Positions 1-6,817 of a stretch of DNA of 10,022 nucleotides are shown here, in pieces. This DNA is from Bacillota bacterium (GTDB lineage: Bacteria > Bacillota > Dethiobacteria > DTU022). The translations under genes were made by a program, and so were the position numbers. Below the pieces are notes generated by a model, which searched no databases, was not told where the DNA came from, and saw only the letters and a program-made list of their open reading frames with translations. The DNA lies in NCBI GenBank assembly GCA_012797095.1, contig JAAZPS010000028.1, positions 1 through 10,022 on the forward strand. The letters are read 5' to 3'. Within the stretch, counting starts at the first letter, position 1; each line of letters opens with the position of its first letter.

Positions 1-440
1 CTGATTGCTATGGCTCGCCCCTTGTAGAGTATTATAAAAAAGCTATTGCCGATGGCAGTTTTTCTGGCAGCCTCGAGCATGAAATCAACCCCCGCGATGC
101 CAAGAACATTGGCAATCTCATGGGGATCGGCGATGACAGCGGTGGTTCCATGAGGCAGCACCACAGCGGCAAATTGCGCCGGTAGAAGGAGAGTGCTCTC
201 CAGGTGGATATGGGCATCGATCAACCCCGGGATGATATAACCCCCGTCAAGATCGATCACCTGCTCCCCCGCCGGATAATCCGATCCTATCGCCGCCACC
301 GTTCCGCTCTTGATCAGCAGATCGGCCTCGATTATTTCCCGGGTAAAGAGATCGAGCAGCCGGCCTCCCCGGAGCATCAGCGAAGCCGGTCTCACCCCCC
401 GCGCCACTTCACTTGCCGCCGTCAATTTCCGTGCAAACAT
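1..440 (-). CDS. ade: Adenine deaminase, N-terminal part (runs to window edge, apparently diverging near base 56)
   Basis: Adenine deaminase is a metal-dependent amidohydrolase that converts adenine to hypoxanthine and ammonia in cytoplasmic purine salvage. The frame is open from an ATG at 440-438 to base 3 (146 codons), preceded by GGTGGGAG. Residues 20-75 form the amidohydrolase N-terminal beta-sandwich, ending in PGLIDAHIHLEST (71-83), which carries the metal-binding H-x-H pair. Then come LPHGTTAVIADPHEIANVLG (95-114) and FMLEAARKT (120-128), a signature I recognise as adenine deaminase rather than dihydroorotase or hydantoinase. The family usually continues with a segment like PLNVxxMLPSCVPA. 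Here, after Thr128 (bases 57-59), the frame reads AIGNSFFIILYKGRAIAI, which does not fit. The gene may therefore be broken at about base 56. It is divergent from the CBS gene. Confidence 0.82.
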   Translation of the reverse strand, partial: MFARKLTAASEVARGVRPASLMLRGGRLLDLFTREIIEADLLIKSGTVAAIGSDYPAGEQVIDLDGGYIIPGLIDAHIHLESTLLLPAQFAAVVLPHGTTAVIADPHEIANVLGIAGVDFMLEAARKTAIGNSFFIILYKGRAIAI

Positions 441-474
441 CTTTCTCCCACCTTTGCAGTATTGCCGCAAAAAC

Positions 475-490
475 TTCCTGGAAGCAGGAA
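475..490. repeat. Short inverted repeat in the divergent intergenic region
   Basis: TTCCTG (475-480) and CAGGAA (485-490) are perfect inverted repeats around GAAG. The repeat lies in the untranslated leader of the adenine deaminase gene, downstream of the proposed promoter. It could be a small RNA hairpin or an operator. No T-run follows on either strand, so it is not a convincing terminator. Confidence 0.3.
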
Positions 491-506
491 CCCCTTCTCT
501 CTTTAG

Positions 507-535
507 CGAATAAAGTCCAGGTCAACTCCTGTCAA
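507..535 (-). promoter_or_regulatory. Probable sigma-A-type promoter for the adenine deaminase gene
   Basis: On the minus strand a perfect TTGACA -35 box (535-530) is followed by a 17-base spacer and TATTCG (512-507), a weak -10 box. It lies about 67 bases upstream of the ATG at 440, in the divergent intergenic region. The -35 and spacing are good, the -10 is poor, so this is a moderate call. No purine riboswitch is recognisable in the leader. Confidence 0.45.
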
Positions 536-561
536 TCATCTACCGGGGAGGTTTAAAAACA

Positions 562-1026
562 ATGACCTTGACTGCCAAAGAGATCATGACCGCCGCCGTT
601 GTCTGCGTTGAAGGACAGCAGACGCTCCAGGAAGCTCTTGCGATCATGGCCAAATACGGGATCAGCGGTCTTCCGGTTACCGGGACCGATGGGGTGCTGG
701 TCGGCATCATCTCCAACACCGATATCATCAACTATGCCCAGAAAGAGAATGTTGTTCCCCTGTTCGACCTTTCCGGATGGATCTCACCCCATGCCGAGAT
801 CAAAGACCTGACCTCGATCAAGCGGGGTATCGATCTGCTGGCCCAAACAGCTGTCAGCCGGCTGATGAAAAGAAAAGTGCACACTGCCCGCGAAGATACC
901 GCCATGCTCGCCATCGCCCGGCTGATGAGCCGCTACCAGGTCAACCGGGTTCCGATTGTCGATGCGAACGGAAGGCTTCTCGGCATCGTCACCCGCAACG
1001 ATCTGGTCAAGAGTTTCGCCCGGTAG
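562..1026 (+). CDS. Small stand-alone protein with two CBS domains
   Basis: This 154-residue cytoplasmic protein consists of little more than a pair of CBS domains, which usually bind adenine nucleotides (AMP, ATP, SAM or others) and act as energy or ligand sensors. CBS1 covers about residues 3-60 (EIMTAAVVCV, GISGLPVTG, GVLVGIISNTDI). CBS2 covers about 99-152 (RLMKRKVHTAREDTAM, VNRVPIVDANGRLLGIVTRNDL). A linker of about 35 residues separates them. The S/T-x-x-D motifs that commonly contact the ribose, SNTD and TRND, are present. The ATG has a clear GGGGAGG box about 10 bases upstream. No catalytic or DNA-binding domain is attached, so the partner is unknown. It is divergent from adenine deaminase and lies 89 bases before the MurT-like gene, so cotranscription with the latter is possible but not shown. 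Confidence 0.88.
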   Translation: MTLTAKEIMTAAVVCVEGQQTLQEALAIMAKYGISGLPVTGTDGVLVGIISNTDIINYAQKENVVPLFDLSGWISPHAEIKDLTSIKRGIDLLAQTAVSRLMKRKVHTAREDTAMLAIARLMSRYQVNRVPIVDANGRLLGIVTRNDLVKSFAR

Positions 1027-1115
1027 CACGATTCTATTAAACCATAAACAGGGGCATATTGAAAGATAGACGGTCCTGCCCGGCAGACTGATAAACAGCT
1101 TCCCGCAGGCATAGG

Positions 1116-2660
1116 ATGATCATGACTGCGGAGTTTGTGCGCCCCGCAAACCGGAACAAGCGGGCCGGCTGCCGCTGTGGCGGTGAAGCTCTTGAAGCTG
1201 CCGGGACATCCAAAAAGGGGATTGACCGATTGACCGATACAGACCGGAGCCCTTCTGTCGGCCGCCGGGTCGGCTGGCGCAATCGCAGCGCTCTTCTCCT
1301 CGGCAAAGCGCTGATCGGAGCCACCCGCCTGCTCAAACAAGGCGGCACCACCCTGCCCGGGCGGGCCGCCCTGAAGATCTCACCGCAGCTGATCTCCTTC
1401 CTTTCCAGTCAGCTGACCGCGGGGACCATCGCCATCACCGGAACCAACGGCAAGACCACTACCGCTTCTCTGCTTGCGGCAATCTTTGCTGCAGACGGCC
1501 GCCGCTGCCTCCACAATGCTGCCGGCTCCAACCTGGCCTGGGGGATTGCCTCAACCTTCATCGAAGCGGGCAACTGGCGAGCAGAACTTGCTGAAAAAAG
1601 GGCGGTCCTGGAGATCGATGAGGGTGCCTTCCCGGCGCTGTGCAAAAGCCTGCGCCCCCGCACTGCCGTGGTCACCAACATTTTCCGAGATCAGCTCGAT
1701 CGTTTCGGCGGGGTCGAGCAGGTGCGAGCGGCGATTCAGAAAGGAGTTTCCGCTCTCCCCCCGGAGGCACTGCTTATCCTGAATGCCGATGATCCCCTGG
1801 TCGCCTCCATCGACGGCGGCCCCAGGAAGACCCTTTATTTTGGTCTGGATCTGTCCCCTGCTGCAGCAGCCGGCCTGACCCCTGCAGAAAAACCGGAGCT
1901 GCCCTGCCCCTGTTGCCGGCAGCAGCTGCTCTACAGCCGGCTCTATTTTGCCCATCTGGGCCGTTACCGCTGCCCTCGTTGCGGGTTCCGGCGGCCCGAG
2001 CCCGGGTTCAGATTGCGTCATTTCGAGAGTATCCCCGGGGAGGGTGCCACCATAACCTTGAGCCTGGGCGGCCGCCCCCGGCAAGCGGTGCTGCCCTTGC
2101 CGGGTATCTACAACCTGTACAATGCCCTTGCCGCCGCTGCCGCCGCCTCAGCCTGCGGCCTCACCGGGAGCGCCATCGAGAAGGCTCTCGGCCGGGCGGT
2201 TTCACCCTCCGGTAGAATGGAGCGCCGCCGCCTCGCCTCCCGGGAACTGCTGATCGCCCTGATCAAGAACCCGGCCGGCGCCAATCAGGTCCTTAATACA
2301 ATGATCGAAGAGCTTCAGGATAAGCGGAGCCACCTGCTTATCGCGATCAACGATCTTCCCGCCGACGGCACCGATCTTTCGTGGCTCGGGGAAACAGACT
2401 TCGAGCTGCTGGCCCGCTCCCGGGCCCGACCCGAAAGCGTGACCATCTCCGGAACCGGAGCGGCAACAACTTTCCGGCGCCTGGAAAAGGCCGGGTTCGA
2501 TCTGCACCGGATGGCCGTGGAGCCGGCTCTGCCGCGAGCCCTGCAGCGGGCCCTGAGCGCTGCCGCGCCCGGCGAGAAGCTGATCATCCTGCCCAACTAC
2601 ACGGCGATGCGCCAGGTGCAGCGGCACCTCGGCCGGATCGCTGCCAGGCTGCCGCAGTAG
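1116..2660 (+). CDS. murT: MurT-like Mur ligase (lipid II isoglutaminyl synthase, Mur ligase subunit)
   Basis: MurT works with the glutaminase GatD to amidate the D-glutamate of peptidoglycan precursors at the cytoplasmic membrane. The 514-residue frame contains the Mur ligase P-loop GTNGKTTT (109-116), the central-domain motifs LEIDEGAF (165-172) and VTNIFRDQLDRFGG (186-199), and NADDPLVAS (223-231). A Cys cluster inserted in the central domain (C264, C266, C267, C286, C289) is typical of MurT. The C-terminal DUF1727 domain (about 375-510) has NPAGANQVL and INDLPADGTDLSW. The latter resembles the region that supplies the Asp completing the GatD catalytic triad. The family is usually about 440-460 residues, and similarity starts only near residue 58. 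The real start may therefore be the TTG at 1230, which has AGGGG about 9 bases upstream, or the ATG at 1122. No gatD follows, which is unusual. Confidence 0.85.
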   Translation: MIMTAEFVRPANRNKRAGCRCGGEALEAAGTSKKGIDRLTDTDRSPSVGRRVGWRNRSALLLGKALIGATRLLKQGGTTLPGRAALKISPQLISFLSSQLTAGTIAITGTNGKTTTASLLAAIFAADGRRCLHNAAGSNLAWGIASTFIEAGNWRAELAEKRAVLEIDEGAFPALCKSLRPRTAVVTNIFRDQLDRFGGVEQVRAAIQKGVSALPPEALLILNADDPLVASIDGGPRKTLYFGLDLSPAAAAGLTPAEKPELPCPCCRQQLLYSRLYFAHLGRYRCPRCGFRRPEPGFRLRHFESIPGEGATITLSLGGRPRQAVLPLPGIYNLYNALAAAAAASACGLTGSAIEKALGRAVSPSGRMERRRLASRELLIALIKNPAGANQVLNTMIEELQDKRSHLLIAINDLPADGTDLSWLGETDFELLARSRARPESVTISGTGAATTFRRLEKAGFDLHRMAVEPALPRALQRALSAAAPGEKLIILPNYTAMRQVQRHLGRIAARLPQ

Positions 2661-2783
2661 GCCCTTGCTTCCTCCCGCGGAAAACAGGGAATACGGTCGT
2701 CTATCAAGCAGGAATCGTCTCCCAATTCACGAATATCATGCAAGTAGGACCATTCAGATCTCCCGGAACAGATTTACGGAAAG

Positions 2784-3572
2784 ATGGTGATAAGGATGAA
2801 CGAGGAGCAGTCCATGGTGCTGGCCCGTCTGCATCTGGGGGCGATCCTGCCGCTGCTCGAGGATATCGCCGCCTATGATGCTGTCATCGGTGAAACAATC
2901 GGCGGCTGGAATTTCCCCATCCAATTTCGTCTAGCCGGGGGCGATCCGGTAACCACCCTGCTTTTTAACCGGGGCACCGTAACCGCCCACCGTGGTAAAT
3001 TCCCAGGGTTCCCTCCGGCCCTGACTTTCAAGAATGCGGGCTTTCTCAATGCTCTATTCCAGGGCCGGACGAAAAAAAACCCCACTCCAAATCTCCCCGC
3101 TATCTTCAAGGCCAAACAGCTGCTGCAAGTCGATCGAGTCCTGGGAAGGCTGGAACATTACCTGAAACCGGAACCGAAGCTGCTCGAAGACCCCGAGATA
3201 TTTGCTTTCTGTGTCCAGGTTACCCTCTATGCCACCGCTTTCGGGATCAAGGAGATCGCCGAGCACGACTCCGCGGTGCGCCCCATCGCCCTCGATCTGC
3301 CCGACGGCACCGCCGAGATGCGGGTTGCCGGCGGCCCGGCTGCTCACCTCGTGGTAAAAGAGGGGCTCTTTGAATCGCGGCGCGGACCGGCCGGGCGGCC
3401 CAACGCCATTCTCGAGTTTGCCGATCTGGAGACAGCCTGGAACACCTTCCAGGGCAATCTGGACACATTTGCCGCTGTCGGCAGCGGCAAGGTGAAACTT
3501 CGCGGGTTCATTCCCCTTCTCGAGGGAATCAATCCCCTGCTGGACAGGCTAGCCTACTACCTTTCCGATTGA
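2784..3572 (+). CDS. SCP2-like (sterol carrier protein 2-like) protein, apparently with two tandem halves
   Basis: This 262-residue soluble protein has no signal peptide. The C-terminal part (about 166-260) has the SCP2 pattern: beta-strands ending in HLVVKEG, then NAILEFADLETAWNTFQG (207-224), then GKVKLRGFIPLLEGINPLLD (235-254). The N-terminal half repeats the pattern more loosely, with PIQFRLAGG, then PALTFKNAGFLNALFQG (78-94). SCP2 domains bind lipids or other hydrophobic molecules, so a carrier or chaperone role for a hydrophobic substrate is the natural inference; no catalytic motif is visible. It opens the 2784-7717 block, and its stop is 14 bases from the aminotransferase ATG. A remote relative closes the block. 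The ATG at 2784 has GGAAAG just upstream; an alternative ATG lies at 2796. I found no convincing promoter in the preceding 123 bases, where TATCAT (2734-2739) lacks a good -35. Confidence 0.65.
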   Translation: MVIRMNEEQSMVLARLHLGAILPLLEDIAAYDAVIGETIGGWNFPIQFRLAGGDPVTTLLFNRGTVTAHRGKFPGFPPALTFKNAGFLNALFQGRTKKNPTPNLPAIFKAKQLLQVDRVLGRLEHYLKPEPKLLEDPEIFAFCVQVTLYATAFGIKEIAEHDSAVRPIALDLPDGTAEMRVAGGPAAHLVVKEGLFESRRGPAGRPNAILEFADLETAWNTFQGNLDTFAAVGSGKVKLRGFIPLLEGINPLLDRLAYYLSD

Positions 3573-3586
3573 AGGAGGAAGATCCG

Positions 3587-4846
3587 ATGAGTAAAGTAGA
3601 AGATAGGCTGGAAAGACTCTACAGTTTTGAACGGTCCACCGATCTTTTTGCCGAAGCCGCCGAGATTATCCCCGGGGGCATCTACGGGCACTTTTCACCG
3701 ACGCTGACCGTTCCGGGTTCTTTTCCTTACTACACGGCAAAAGCTGCAGGCTGCCGCTACACCGATCTGGACGGCAATGAATTCATCGATTATATGTGCG
3801 GCTACGGACCGATGGTGCTCGGTTACTGCAACGAAGAGATCGATGCGGCGGCGGCAGCGCAGCAAAAACTGGCGGACTGTACCACTCACCCCGGGGAGGT
3901 GATGGTCAGGCTGGCCGCACGGCTGGTTGAGCTGATCCCAACAGCTGATTGGGCCTTTTTCGGCAAGAACGGCGGCGACATGACCTCCTACGCCGTCCTG
4001 ACAGCGCGCGCCCATACCAACCGCAAGAAAATCGTCATGATCCGCGGCCATTACCACGGCGTCGCTCCCTGGTGCACCGCGCTCGGTTTCGGCGGGATCA
4101 TCCCCGAAGATCACCAGCATATTCTGCAGGTAAACTGGAACGATCTCGACGAGTTTGAAAAAGTGGTTCGGGCGCACCGCGGCGAGATCGCCGGGTTCAT
4201 CGCCCAACCGTACCACCATATCAATTTCGGCGATCAGGTCATGCCGGCGCCCGGTTACTGGAAAGGGATCGAGCAGCTCTGCCGCGAGGAAGGGATCGTC
4301 CTGATCCTGGATGATGTCCGGGCCACCTTTCGCCTGAGCATGAAGGGATCGGGCGATTTTTTCGGTTTCGAACCGGATCTGAGCTGTTACTGCAAGGCTA
4401 TCGCCAACGGCTACGCCCTTTCAGCCTGCGTCGGACGGAAAGAGTTGATGAACGCCGCCTCGAAGGTCTTCTTCACCGGTTCCTTCTGGACCTCCCAGGT
4501 GCCGATGGCCGCCTCGCTGGCCACCCTGAAGCAGCTGGAGAGAACGGATGCCGTCGGGAAGATGAGAGAGACAGGGACCCTGCTGCTGGACGGACTGGTG
4601 GAGCTGGGCCAACGTTACGGACTGGAGGTCACCGCATCTGGCCCCCCGGCAATTCCGTTCATGCGCTTTACCGAAGATAGCGATCTTTTCTGGCAGCAGA
4701 TCTTCTGCTCCGAAGTGACCAGAAGGGGCTCTTTTTTCCACCCCCATCATAACTGGTTCATCTCGGCAGCTCATGAGAAGAAAGATATCGACGAAACCCT
4801 CAATCATGCCGAGGCAGCCATTAAAGCGCTCAAAAAGCAGATCTGA
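3587..4846 (+). CDS. Class III PLP-dependent aminotransferase, glutamate-1-semialdehyde aminotransferase-like
   Basis: This 419-residue cytoplasmic fold-type I PLP enzyme belongs to the class III aminotransferases and most resembles the HemL branch. Visible landmarks are DGNEFIDYMCGYGPMVLG (62-79), KNGGDMTSYAVLTAR (127-141) at the cofactor phosphate loop, GHYHG (154-158), and LILDDV (239-244) with the Asp expected to pair with the pyridine nitrogen. SCYCKAIANGYALSA (266-280) supplies the Schiff-base lysine, K270. T297 in FFTGSFWTS sits in the phosphate-binding region, and FISAAHEKKDIDETL (391-405) is the typical C-terminal signature. The start is the ATG at 3587, with AAGGAGG 8 bases upstream; an upstream TTG at 3569 overlaps the previous stop. 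No haem biosynthesis gene is nearby and several HemL motifs are altered, so I do not call it hemL. The neighbouring transketolase suggests the substrate is a ketose-like or hydroxyketone compound (inference). Confidence 0.85.
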   Translation: MSKVEDRLERLYSFERSTDLFAEAAEIIPGGIYGHFSPTLTVPGSFPYYTAKAAGCRYTDLDGNEFIDYMCGYGPMVLGYCNEEIDAAAAAQQKLADCTTHPGEVMVRLAARLVELIPTADWAFFGKNGGDMTSYAVLTARAHTNRKKIVMIRGHYHGVAPWCTALGFGGIIPEDHQHILQVNWNDLDEFEKVVRAHRGEIAGFIAQPYHHINFGDQVMPAPGYWKGIEQLCREEGIVLILDDVRATFRLSMKGSGDFFGFEPDLSCYCKAIANGYALSACVGRKELMNAASKVFFTGSFWTSQVPMAASLATLKQLERTDAVGKMRETGTLLLDGLVELGQRYGLEVTASGPPAIPFMRFTEDSDLFWQQIFCSEVTRRGSFFHPHHNWFISAAHEKKDIDETLNHAEAAIKALKKQI

Positions 4847-4938
4847 CCCCGCACAGGGAGCGCGAAAGATGACCGCTGTTCATTCCATGAGGGGTTCACC
4901 GGAAGATTATTCATTCCCTGAAGGAGGGCGAAGCGGAA

Positions 4939-5766
4939 ATGTCAAAAAGCGTTTCGGTGGAAGAGCTGAAGGCGAAGGCAAAGGAGCTCAGGATCAAGAT
5001 CCTCCAGACAGCCAAATCTGCCGGAAGCGGTCATTTTGGTGGTTCCTTAAGCAGTGCCGATATCTTCACCGCGCTATATTTCAAGTATCTCAACGTGGAT
5101 TCAAAAAAACCATCGATGCCCGAACGGGATAAATTTGTTCTCAGCAAGGGGCATGCGGCGCTCGCTTATGTGCCCTGTCTGGCCATGAAGGGATTTGTCC
5201 CCATGGAGTCGCTCGAATCATTTAACCATTACGACTCCGCTTACGGAATGCACCCCGATGCCGCCAAGATCAGCGGTTGCGACGCCTCCACCGGATCACT
5301 GGGACATGGATTGTCCCTCGGCGTGGGTATGGCCCTGGGGGACCGCTATCAGAACCTGAAGACCAAGGTGGTGGTTCTGATGGGTGACGGCGAGCAAAAT
5401 GAGGGCAGTGTCTGGGAAGCGGCGATGGCCGCCAGCCATTTCAAGTTGAACAATCTTATCGCCATTGTTGACCGCAACCAATTTTCCATTGACGGGAATA
5501 CCGAGGAGATCATGTCCCTTGAACCGCTGGATAAAAAATACGAGGCCTTCGGTTTCAAGACGATCGGATGCAACGGCAATGATATGTCAGAGCTCGACAA
5601 AGCCCTGGCGGAGGCCTGGACGGAAAAAGAAAAACCGGTCTGCATAATCGCCAAAACAGAGAAGGGCTTCGGGGTGAAAAGGTTCCAGGGAACAGTTGAG
5701 TGGCACTACGGGGCCATGGATATCGAAATGTACAAAGAGGCTTTGGCCGACATTGAAGCGCTCTAG
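4939..5766 (+). CDS. Transketolase, N-terminal (TPP pyrophosphate-binding) subunit
   Basis: This 275-residue polypeptide is one half of a split transketolase, which moves a two-carbon ketol unit from a ketose to an aldehyde using thiamine diphosphate and a divalent metal. Active-site residues align with E. coli transketolase: H32 in SGSGHFGG, H72 in SKGHAA, H105 in MHPD and H257 in EWHYG. The metal/TPP motif is GDGEQNEGSVWEA (149-161), followed by IAIVDRNQFSIDG (174-186). GSLGHGLSLGVGMA (119-132) is the usual glycine-rich segment. Its length is typical for this subunit. The ATG has GAAGGAGGG about 11 bases upstream. It follows the aminotransferase after 92 bases and precedes the C-terminal subunit by 24 bases, so the two halves are evidently made together and should form a heterotetramer. 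Confidence 0.93.
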   Translation: MSKSVSVEELKAKAKELRIKILQTAKSAGSGHFGGSLSSADIFTALYFKYLNVDSKKPSMPERDKFVLSKGHAALAYVPCLAMKGFVPMESLESFNHYDSAYGMHPDAAKISGCDASTGSLGHGLSLGVGMALGDRYQNLKTKVVVLMGDGEQNEGSVWEAAMAASHFKLNNLIAIVDRNQFSIDGNTEEIMSLEPLDKKYEAFGFKTIGCNGNDMSELDKALAEAWTEKEKPVCIIAKTEKGFGVKRFQGTVEWHYGAMDIEMYKEALADIEAL

Positions 5767-5790
5767 GATCCGGAAAAGGAGGAGCTAACG

Positions 5791-6804
5791 ATGGGAAAGG
5801 ATGCCGGAACCGTATGGACCGTCCACGACGCCAACAAGATGACCTCGAAAGAGATCTACGGACGGGTCCTTGCAGATCTGGGAGCAAGAAACGATAAGAT
5901 AGTGGGACTGACCGCTGACCTGGCAAAATCGACAAATATCGGTATCTTTGGAGACAGGTATCCCCATAGAATGTTCAACGTGGGAGTGGCCGAACAGAAT
6001 ATGTTCGGAATCGCCGCTGGACTGGCCGCAACAGGCTTGATCCCGTTCGCCTCGACCTTTGCCACCTTTGCCTCACTGCGTGCCGCGGAGCAGGTCCGAA
6101 CGGATATCGCCTACCAGAACTTGCCGGTGAAGATCATCGCCACCCACAGCGGACTGAGCTTCGGCACTGCCGGAACCACCCACCACGCCACCGAAGATCT
6201 GGCGGTGATGCGCTCACTGGCCAATATGACCGTGGTGGTGCCCGCGGACGGCTGGGAAACGGCAAAAGCTGTTCGCGCCTGCGTCGATCTTCCGGGGCCC
6301 TTTTACATGAGAGTTGGCCGGGGATTCGAGCCGCCCCTTCATGAAAATGAAGATTTTGAGTTTACAATCGGCAAAGCGATGACCGTGAAGGACGGATCGG
6401 ATATCACTGTCATCACCTGCGGCATTCCTGTTCTTCAGGCAAAAGATGCCGCCAGGGAGCTGGAACAGGACGGTATCTCCGTCAGGGTCATCAATATGCA
6501 CACCATCAAACCCATCGATCGGGAAATAATTGTTCAAGCAGTGCTTGAGACCAGGAGAATCGTCACCGTGGAGGAGCACAATATCATCGGCGGTCTGGGC
6601 GATGCCGTTGCCTCTGTCATCGCGGAAAGCGGAAAAGCTTGCGCTTTCACCAAGATCGGCATTCCAGACGAGTACAGTGTGATCGGATTCCCGGAAGATC
6701 TGTATGCCAGATACAGATTGGACTCGACCGGAATCGTCGAGACTGTCAGGGAACTGCTTGGAAAAGAGATCGAAGCGGACGAGGACTGGACCGACGAGGA
6801 TTAA
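5791..6804 (+). CDS. Transketolase, C-terminal (pyrimidine-binding plus C-terminal domain) subunit
   Basis: This 337-residue partner of the preceding gene carries the pyrimidine-binding domain (about 15-180) and the transketolase C-terminal domain (about 200-325, with GGLGDAV). E68 in NVGVAEQNM is the glutamate that activates the TPP aminopyrimidine. H119 and H131 line up without gaps with E. coli H461 and H473, R178 with phosphate-binding R520, and S47 in ADLAKS with S385. The segment SGLSFGTAGTTHHATED (120-136) has Ala127 where E. coli has Asp469 (Asp477 in yeast), the residue that recognises the C2-hydroxyl of substrates. This points to an altered acceptor or donor preference. The acidic tail EIEADEDWTDED is unusual. 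The start ATG follows AAAAGGAGG. The gene ends 13 bases before the second SCP2-like gene. Confidence 0.92.
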   Translation: MGKDAGTVWTVHDANKMTSKEIYGRVLADLGARNDKIVGLTADLAKSTNIGIFGDRYPHRMFNVGVAEQNMFGIAAGLAATGLIPFASTFATFASLRAAEQVRTDIAYQNLPVKIIATHSGLSFGTAGTTHHATEDLAVMRSLANMTVVVPADGWETAKAVRACVDLPGPFYMRVGRGFEPPLHENEDFEFTIGKAMTVKDGSDITVITCGIPVLQAKDAARELEQDGISVRVINMHTIKPIDREIIVQAVLETRRIVTVEEHNIIGGLGDAVASVIAESGKACAFTKIGIPDEYSVIGFPEDLYARYRLDSTGIVETVRELLGKEIEADEDWTDED

Positions 6805-6817
6805 GAGGAGGCCAAAG

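Noticed and set aside
1152..1215. GC-rich hairpins resembling part of a cobalamin or molybdenum cofactor riboswitch.
   Set aside because: Neither the B12 box nor the conserved Moco motif is present; the stems are short and common in GC-rich sequence.
3569..3586. TTG start six codons upstream of the aminotransferase ATG.
   Set aside because: The AAGGAGG ribosome binding site lies between this TTG and the ATG at 3587, so the ATG is the start.
4879..4927. Imperfect direct repeat TTCATTCC[AC]TGA[GA]GG, 31 bases apart, before the transketolase N-terminal gene.
   Set aside because: Only two copies, with the second partly formed by the ribosome binding site. This is likely chance.
4869..5132. An ATG at 4869 with a weak GGGAG upstream opens a frame overlapping the start of the transketolase N-terminal gene.
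   Set aside because: It runs out of frame through well-conserved transketolase sequence and its translation is low-complexity, basic and Gly-rich, so it is an overlap artefact.
6704..6817. Upstream extension of the second SCP2-like gene into the transketolase C-terminal gene.
   Set aside because: The ATG at 6818 has a strong AAGAGGAGG site, and the extension overlaps conserved transketolase sequence in another frame.
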